From: JAZRGE01 sp045644025
Lineage (GTDB): Bacteria; Bacillota; Clostridia; Oscillospirales; Acutalibacteraceae
DNA length: 9,814 nt
Direction: 5' to 3'
NCBI GenBank assembly: GCA_045644025.1
Contig: JAZRGE010000037.1
Coordinates: 1 to 9,814, forward strand
Part shown: positions 5,344 to 9,814 of the stretch, piece by piece
Numbering within the stretch: the stretch's first letter is position 1
Layout of the letters: every line of letters starts with the position of its first letter
Notes under the pieces: generated by a model
Told to the model about the DNA's origin: nothing
What the model saw: only the letters and a program-made list of their open reading frames with translations
The model's database searches: none
Position numbers and translations under genes: made by a program

Positions 5344-6423
5344 AAAAAGCAACCTATACATTTTCAGCCTTTTAGTCTCCACCTTAATCTGGATTCCTTT
5401 AATCCCGCATCGGCCGAGGATAAGGAATATATGGTTAAGATGCGCCCTTCTTCCACATTCTTTAAGGATGGTGTGAAGCGCCTTCTTAAGAACCCCGTGG
5501 CCACGGTTGCGTTCTTTATCGTTTTGATCATCACTATCTCTTGTATTGTGATTCCTTTCTTCTGGCCCTATTCCTATGAGCAGTTCTTGGGAAATACTCC
5601 CGGCCAGCCTATGGACGCCAGCTTTAAGAACTTAAAGCCGGGATTTAGCAGCTATAGCACCACCGAGCTTGAAAGAATAGCTCAGGGTGAGAAGATCATG
5701 CCCCATATTTTTGGCACCGATCAGCAGGGAAGAGATTATTTCATCCGTGTTGTTTACGGCACAAGAATATCTCTTGCCGTTGGTTTCTTTGCAAGTATTA
5801 TCGTGCTTATCATTGGTATGACAGTTGGCTCCATCGCCGGTTATCTTGGTGGTAAGGTCGATCTTATCATAATGCGAATAGTTGATATTATCTATTCTTT
5901 GCCCGATATGCTTATGGTTATTCTGCTTGCCTCGGTTATGACAAGTATCGGTATCGATAAGCTTATCGAAGGCACCGCATTGGAAAGAATAGGCAGTAAT
6001 ATCATCAGCTTGTTTATAGTGTTCGGTTTGCTATATTGGGTTTCCATGTCTCGTCTTGTGCGTGGCCAGATTCTTTCTCTCAGAGAGCAGGAGTATGTTC
6101 TTGCTGCTAAGGCAGCAGGTGCAAAATCCGGCTGGATTATCACAAAGCATCTCATCCCCAACAGTATTTCTGTTGTGATCATTTCCACCGCTCTCCAGAT
6201 TCCTAACGCTATCTTCACCGAAAGCTATCTTTCCTTCCTGGGCCTTGGTGTTAATGCTCCTATGCCCAGCCTTGGTTCTTTGGCCTCTGATGCGCTGTAC
6301 GGTATGTATTCCTATCCTCATATGCTCGTTATCCCCGCATTGGTCATTTCGCTTATCGTGCTTTCGCTGAATCTCTTTGGCGATGGCCTGCGCGATGCGT
6401 TTGACCCGAAGATCAATAACTAA
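5341..6423 (+). CDS. oppC: Oligopeptide ABC transporter permease OppC
   Basis: A 360-residue permease of the DppC/OppC family, on the long side because of a cytoplasmic N-terminal stretch of about 50 residues before the first helix (about 53-75). The motif GTDQQGRDYFIRVVYGTRIS (125-144) is characteristic of OppC. Further helices follow at about 146-168, 177-200, 221-240, 276-295 and 328-346. The EAA loop is at 251-275 (EYVLAAKAAGAKSGWIITKH, then LIPN). It ends in the family motif RDAFDPKINN. It partners OppB in the channel. The start is TTG, chosen because of the adjacent strong ribosome site. It lies 13 bp after oppB and 19 bp before oppD. Confidence 0.93.
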   Translation: MKKQPIHFQPFSLHLNLDSFNPASAEDKEYMVKMRPSSTFFKDGVKRLLKNPVATVAFFIVLIITISCIVIPFFWPYSYEQFLGNTPGQPMDASFKNLKPGFSSYSTTELERIAQGEKIMPHIFGTDQQGRDYFIRVVYGTRISLAVGFFASIIVLIIGMTVGSIAGYLGGKVDLIIMRIVDIIYSLPDMLMVILLASVMTSIGIDKLIEGTALERIGSNIISLFIVFGLLYWVSMSRLVRGQILSLREQEYVLAAKAAGAKSGWIITKHLIPNSISVVIISTALQIPNAIFTESYLSFLGLGVNAPMPSLGSLASDALYGMYSYPHMLVIPALVISLIVLSLNLFGDGLRDAFDPKINN

Positions 6424-6442
6424 AGAAAGAGAGGCGCTATAA

Positions 6443-7480
6443 ATGGCTTTATTGGAAGTAAAAGATCTGCGCACCTCGTTCTTTACCGACGCGGGCGAAG
6501 TTAAAGCAGTAAACGGTGTTTCCTTTAATTTGGAAAGAGGTAAGGTTCTCGGTATAGTTGGTGAATCGGGCTCCGGTAAGTCGGTTACAGCCTATTCCAT
6601 TATGCAGATCCTTGCAGGCACCGGTAAAATAGTTGGCGGCTCCATTTTGTTGGATGGCCAGGAACTGGTTGACGCCGGTGAAAAGGTTATGAAAACCGTA
6701 AGAGGCAATAAGGTATCCATCATTTTCCAGGATCCTATGACATCTCTTAATCCCACCTACACCATCGGTCACCAGCTTATCGAAGCAATTATGCTTCACA
6801 CCAATCGTGATAAGAAGCAGGCTAAGGAAAGAGCTATCGAAATGATACGCCTTGTGAATATTCCCGAGCCCGAGAAGCGTATGAAGCAGTATCCCTTCGA
6901 GTTGTCGGGAGGTATGCGTCAGCGCGTTATGATCGCTATGGCTCTGGCTTGCGAGCCTGATATCCTTATTGCCGATGAACCTACCACAGCTCTCGACGTG
7001 ACAATCCAGGCACAGATTCTTGATCTTATGAAGAGCCTGCAGGAAGAGCTTGGTATGGCTATCATTATGATCACTCACGATTTGGGCGTTGTGGCTCAGA
7101 TGTGTGATGAGGTTATTGTTATGTATGCAGGCTCTATTTGTGAGCAGGGCACAGCAGATGAGATATTCTATAATCCCTGCCATGAGTACACCAAAGGCTT
7201 GCTTAAATCCATCCCCAGCACCAACACTGCAGGCACAAAGCTGCAGCCCATCACAGGCACACCTATTGATCTGCTCAATATGCCTGCAGGTTGCCCCTTT
7301 GCTCCTCGCTGCGATGCCGCAATGAAGGTCTGCATCTGCCAGCGCGCCGAGCGTATGCTTATCAACGAAGATCACGCTGCTGCTTGCTGGATGAACGTTA
7401 AGAACGGGGTAGAGAAGGGCGAAATCGAGCTTTTGCCCGTGGAAGAAAATGAAAAGGAAGGGGAGCAGACCAATGAGTGA
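6443..7480 (+). CDS. oppD: Oligopeptide ABC transporter ATP-binding protein OppD
   Basis: A 345-residue ABC ATPase energising peptide import at the cytoplasmic face. Motifs: Walker A GESGSGKS (40-47), Q-loop Gln96, signature LSGGM (154-158), Walker B ILIADE (174-179) and switch His212. The C-terminal oligopeptide-transporter extension starts near 265 and carries Cys284, 290, 297 and 315, that is C-x5-C-x6-C-x17-C, with an additional Cys299. In OppD relatives such cysteines bind a [4Fe-4S] cluster (family knowledge). A tail after 320 is rich in Glu and probably disordered. The ATG follows GAGAGG at about 6429-6434. The end overlaps oppF by 8 bp. In peptide systems the D and F ATPases work as a heterodimer. 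Confidence 0.93.
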   Translation: MALLEVKDLRTSFFTDAGEVKAVNGVSFNLERGKVLGIVGESGSGKSVTAYSIMQILAGTGKIVGGSILLDGQELVDAGEKVMKTVRGNKVSIIFQDPMTSLNPTYTIGHQLIEAIMLHTNRDKKQAKERAIEMIRLVNIPEPEKRMKQYPFELSGGMRQRVMIAMALACEPDILIADEPTTALDVTIQAQILDLMKSLQEELGMAIIMITHDLGVVAQMCDEVIVMYAGSICEQGTADEIFYNPCHEYTKGLLKSIPSTNTAGTKLQPITGTPIDLLNMPAGCPFAPRCDAAMKVCICQRAERMLINEDHAAACWMNVKNGVEKGEIELLPVEENEKEGEQTNE

Positions 7481-8462
7481 GATAAACAACAATGCACCCC
7501 TTATAGAAGTAAAAGACCTTAAGCAGTACTTCGATATTAATATGGGTCTGTTTAAGTCTAAGCCTCTTAAGGCGGTTGATGGTGTTTCCTTCACCATCAA
7601 CAAGGGTGAGACCTTGGGCCTGGTTGGTGAATCCGGTTGTGGTAAGACAACTGTTGGCCGCACAATGCTTCACCTTTATAAGCCCACCGCCGGTGAGGTT
7701 ATTTACAACGGCAAGGCAATCAAGACTAAGGCCGATATCAAGGAATACCGCAAGAAAGCCACCATGGTTTTCCAGGATCCTTATTCCTCTCTCAATCCGA
7801 GAATGACTGTTTCCGATATCATCGGTGAGCCCCTGGATATCCACCATATGTACAGCACCAAGGCCGAGCGCAGAGAGCGTATCCTTGAGCTTATGGAGCA
7901 TGTGGGCCTCAACAGTGAGCATGCATCTCGTTATGCTCACGAATTCTCCGGTGGCCAGAGGCAGAGAATCGGTATTGCTCGTTCTTTGGCAGTTAATCCC
8001 GATTTTATTGTTTGTGATGAACCTGTTTCCGCACTTGATGTTTCCATTCAGGCACAGGTTATCAATATGTTTGATGAGCTCCAGGACACACTGGGTCTCA
8101 CATATCTCTTTATTGCTCACGATCTCTTGGTTGTAAGGCACATAAGCGATCGAATCGCAGTAATGTACCTGGGCAAGATGGTTGAGCTGGCCGATGCAGG
8201 AGAGATCTACGAGAATCCTCTCCACCCTTATTCCAAGGCTCTTATGTCGGCTGTTCCCATGCCCGATCCAAAGATTGCCCGTGAGAATCATAGAATCCCC
8301 CTTGTTGGCGATATTCCCAGCCCCCTGAACGCTCCTTCCGGCTGCCCGTTCCGCACTCGTTGCCCCTTTGCAACAGAGCAGTGCGCCGCCGAGATGCCCG
8401 AGTTCAAGGAGGTATCTAAAGGTCATTTCGTAGCTTGCCATCGTGTGGCAGAGATCAACTGA
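7473..8462 (+). CDS. oppF: Oligopeptide ABC transporter ATP-binding protein OppF
   Basis: A 329-residue ABC ATPase, partner of OppD. Motifs: Walker A GESGCGKT (52-59), Q-loop Gln101, signature FSGGQ (158-162), Walker B FIVCDE (178-183) and switch His216. The insertion before Walker A (DINMGLFKSKPLKAVDGVSF) is typical of F-type subunits. The C-terminal extension has Cys291, 297, 304 and 322 in exactly the same C-x5-C-x6-C-x17-C spacing as OppD. I chose ATG 7473 over ATG 7449: GGAAGGGGAG at about 7456 lies at the correct distance, and the resulting ATGAGTGA overlap with the oppD stop is a standard coupling arrangement. The earlier start would add eight basic residues (MKRKGSRP) encoded by the ribosome-site DNA. 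Confidence 0.92.
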   Translation: MSEINNNAPLIEVKDLKQYFDINMGLFKSKPLKAVDGVSFTINKGETLGLVGESGCGKTTVGRTMLHLYKPTAGEVIYNGKAIKTKADIKEYRKKATMVFQDPYSSLNPRMTVSDIIGEPLDIHHMYSTKAERRERILELMEHVGLNSEHASRYAHEFSGGQRQRIGIARSLAVNPDFIVCDEPVSALDVSIQAQVINMFDELQDTLGLTYLFIAHDLLVVRHISDRIAVMYLGKMVELADAGEIYENPLHPYSKALMSAVPMPDPKIARENHRIPLVGDIPSPLNAPSGCPFRTRCPFATEQCAAEMPEFKEVSKGHFVACHRVAEIN

Positions 8463-8482
8463 CCTTATTAATTCGGTTCTTT

Positions 8483-8522
8483 GTGTGCGGTGAAGGGTCG
8501 TGCAATACCTTTACCGCAACAC
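8483..8522 (+). ncRNA. Intercistronic hairpin between oppF and oppA
   Basis: Bases 8486-8496 pair with 8508-8518 over 11 bp (one G-U), loop 8497-8507. GTG (8483-8485) extends the stem by three pairs with CAC (8520-8522) across a one-base bulge. No T-run follows, so it is not a standard terminator. It is better explained as a processing or stabilising element that lets oppA mRNA outlive the upstream part, a common arrangement for binding-protein genes. The rest of the 91-bp gap holds only the ribosome site of oppA. Confidence 0.55.
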
Positions 8523-8553
8523 TTTGAAAAAATATTGAAAGGAAGATATCACT

Positions 8554-9814
8554 ATGAAGAAAATTCTGGCAATTGTTCTTTGTCTGGCTATGGTTCTGGG
8601 CCTCGCAGCTTGTAAGCCCGCAGGCACCACACTCACCGCTGGCCAGCAGGCAGCAAAAGACGGCACTCTGAATGTTTGTCTCGCTTCCGAGCCCGACACT
8701 CTGGATCCCGCTCTTAACTCTGCTGTTGATGGTGCTACTCTCGTTTCTCACCTGTTCTCCGGCCTTGCAAAATGGTCTCAGGATGAGAACGGCAAGCTCG
8801 TTCTTGTTGCAGACTGCGCAACCGAGCTTCCCGCAGGCGTTCCCAACGCTGATGGCACCGTAACCTACACCTACACCCTTAAAGACGGCCTCAAGTGGTC
8901 CGATGGCAAGCCCGTTAAGGCTTCCGACTTCGAGTTCGCTTGGAAGCGTGCAGCTTCCGCTGAGCTGGCTGCTGACTACGGCTATATGTTCGACGTTATT
9001 GTTGGCTTCGATGTTGATAATAGCTGCGCAACTGAAGATTTTGCTGTAGAAGCTGTTGACGACAAGACTCTTAAGGTTACTCTTAAGAACGCTGTTTCTT
9101 ATTGGAACGAGCTTCTTGCATTCCCCACCTACTTCCCCGTACGTGAGGATGTTGTTAGCAACGAAGAGTGGGCTACCGAGGCTGCAACCTATGTTTGCAA
9201 CGGTGCTTACACCATCACAGATTGGAAACACGACAGTGTTATCACTCTGACCAAGAATGCTAACTATCATGGCGCTGCTTCTGTTACCATGAACACCATC
9301 AAGTTCCACCTTTCTGATGATTCCAACAACATGCTGGCTAACTTCAGAAACGGCGACTGGCTCATGATCGACGACGTTCCCACCAACGAGATCGCTACTT
9401 TGAAGGCTCAGTATCCCAACGAGTACATCGTTACCGGCCAGATCGGTACCTACTATGTATGCTGGAATGTTAACGAGAACCTCCTGCCCGCAGGCTCCAC
9501 CCTCACCGGTGTTGAGGCTGAAAAGGCTATGCAGGAAATCCGTGGCGCTCTCGGCCTTATCCTTGATAGAAACTACATTGTAGAGGCTATCAGCCAGGCC
9601 GGTGAAGTTCCCGCTTCTTCCTTCGTTGCTATGGGTATGACCAATCCTGATGGCACTCAGTTCTATCAGACCGCTAACTCCACCACCGATAACTTCGACG
9701 GCTACTACAACGTTGCTAAGGAAGCATTCGCTGCTAACTTCGAAGCTGGTGTAGCAACCCTCAAGAAGTACTACAACTATGATGAGGCCACCAAGAAGTT
9801 CACAAATGCTCCTT
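8554..9814 (+). CDS. oppA: Oligopeptide-binding lipoprotein OppA (family 5), 3'-truncated by the window end
   Basis: The frame is open from ATG 8554 to the end of the window, giving 420 of an expected 540-600 residues. The N-terminus is a lipoprotein signal peptide: KK, a hydrophobic stretch and lipobox LAAC with Cys20 as the lipidated residue. Family 5 solute-binding motifs follow: SEPDTLDPAL (45-54), LKDGLKWSDGKPVKASDFEF (typical OppA 'W-S-D-G-P-V-A-D-F' block) and a later CNGAYTITDWKHDS block with KNANYHG. The protein captures extracellular oligopeptides and hands them to OppBC. GAAAGGAAG (about 8537-8545) is the ribosome site. Codon use is strongly biased (Asn mostly AAC, Phe nearly all TTC, Ala GCT, Val GTT), indicating high expression. 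The substrate range cannot be read from the sequence; OppA rather than DppA is the better but uncertain subtype. Confidence 0.92.
   Translation, partial: MKKILAIVLCLAMVLGLAACKPAGTTLTAGQQAAKDGTLNVCLASEPDTLDPALNSAVDGATLVSHLFSGLAKWSQDENGKLVLVADCATELPAGVPNADGTVTYTYTLKDGLKWSDGKPVKASDFEFAWKRAASAELAADYGYMFDVIVGFDVDNSCATEDFAVEAVDDKTLKVTLKNAVSYWNELLAFPTYFPVREDVVSNEEWATEAATYVCNGAYTITDWKHDSVITLTKNANYHGAASVTMNTIKFHLSDDSNNMLANFRNGDWLMIDDVPTNEIATLKAQYPNEYIVTGQIGTYYVCWNVNENLLPAGSTLTGVEAEKAMQEIRGALGLILDRNYIVEAISQAGEVPASSFVAMGMTNPDGTQFYQTANSTTDNFDGYYNVAKEAFAANFEAGVATLKKYYNYDEATKKFTNAP

Noticed and set aside
7449..7472. Upstream ATG start for oppF (eight extra residues)
   Set aside because: The added codons are the purine-rich ribosome site of ATG 7473 itself; the later start gives the usual stop-start overlap with oppD.
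8483..8522. Terminator between oppF and oppA
   Set aside because: The stem is good but is followed by ACTTTGAAAAAA rather than a T-run, and oppA belongs functionally to the same operon.

Overview
The window looks like chromosomal DNA from a spore-forming member of the Clostridia, probably an uncultured gut lineage. The evidence is a CwlD-type spore-cortex amidase, RadA/Sms, strong AGGAGG-like ribosome sites, a TTG start, a consensus sigma-A promoter and a large secreted repeat protein with InlB-like modules. I cannot name a species. No tRNA, rRNA, CRISPR array, insertion sequence or phage gene was seen.

Layout. (1) 1-1772: the 3' part of a large secreted or surface repeat protein, cut by the window edge and closed by a strong terminator. 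It contains a 118-bp stretch repeated without mismatch 582 bp (194 codons) apart. Its AT-rich repeat half differs in composition from its C-terminal domain. (2) 1866-3948: cwlD and radA, overlapping by 11 bp, with a possible sporulation-type promoter squeezed between the upstream terminator and cwlD. (3) 3883-4068, minus strand: a small cysteine-rich protein gene lying tail-to-tail against radA and overlapping its last codons. It sits wholly inside the stretch where radA mRNA runs on to its terminator at 4116-4146. (4) 4182-4397: a sigma-A promoter and a roughly 180-nt untranslated leader with several inverted repeats. (5) 4398-9814: an oligopeptide ABC importer operon in the order oppB-oppC-oppD-oppF-oppA. 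The binding-protein gene comes last, after a hairpin, and runs off the window end.

How the genes work together. OppA (lipoprotein) captures peptides outside the membrane, OppB and OppC form the channel, and OppD and OppF hydrolyse ATP. Both ATPases carry the same four-cysteine C-terminal pattern expected to hold an iron-sulfur cluster. Gene starts in the operon are tightly spaced or overlapping, which suggests translational coupling. OppA has the strongest codon bias in the window, as expected for a binding protein made in excess. CwlD matures spore cortex peptidoglycan and RadA is a branch-migration helicase in recombination.

Most of the window is ordinary, well-known biology. The parts worth a second look are the structured leader before oppB, the antisense mini-gene at the radA 3' end, the recombinogenic repeat in the surface protein and the possible sporulation promoter of cwlD.
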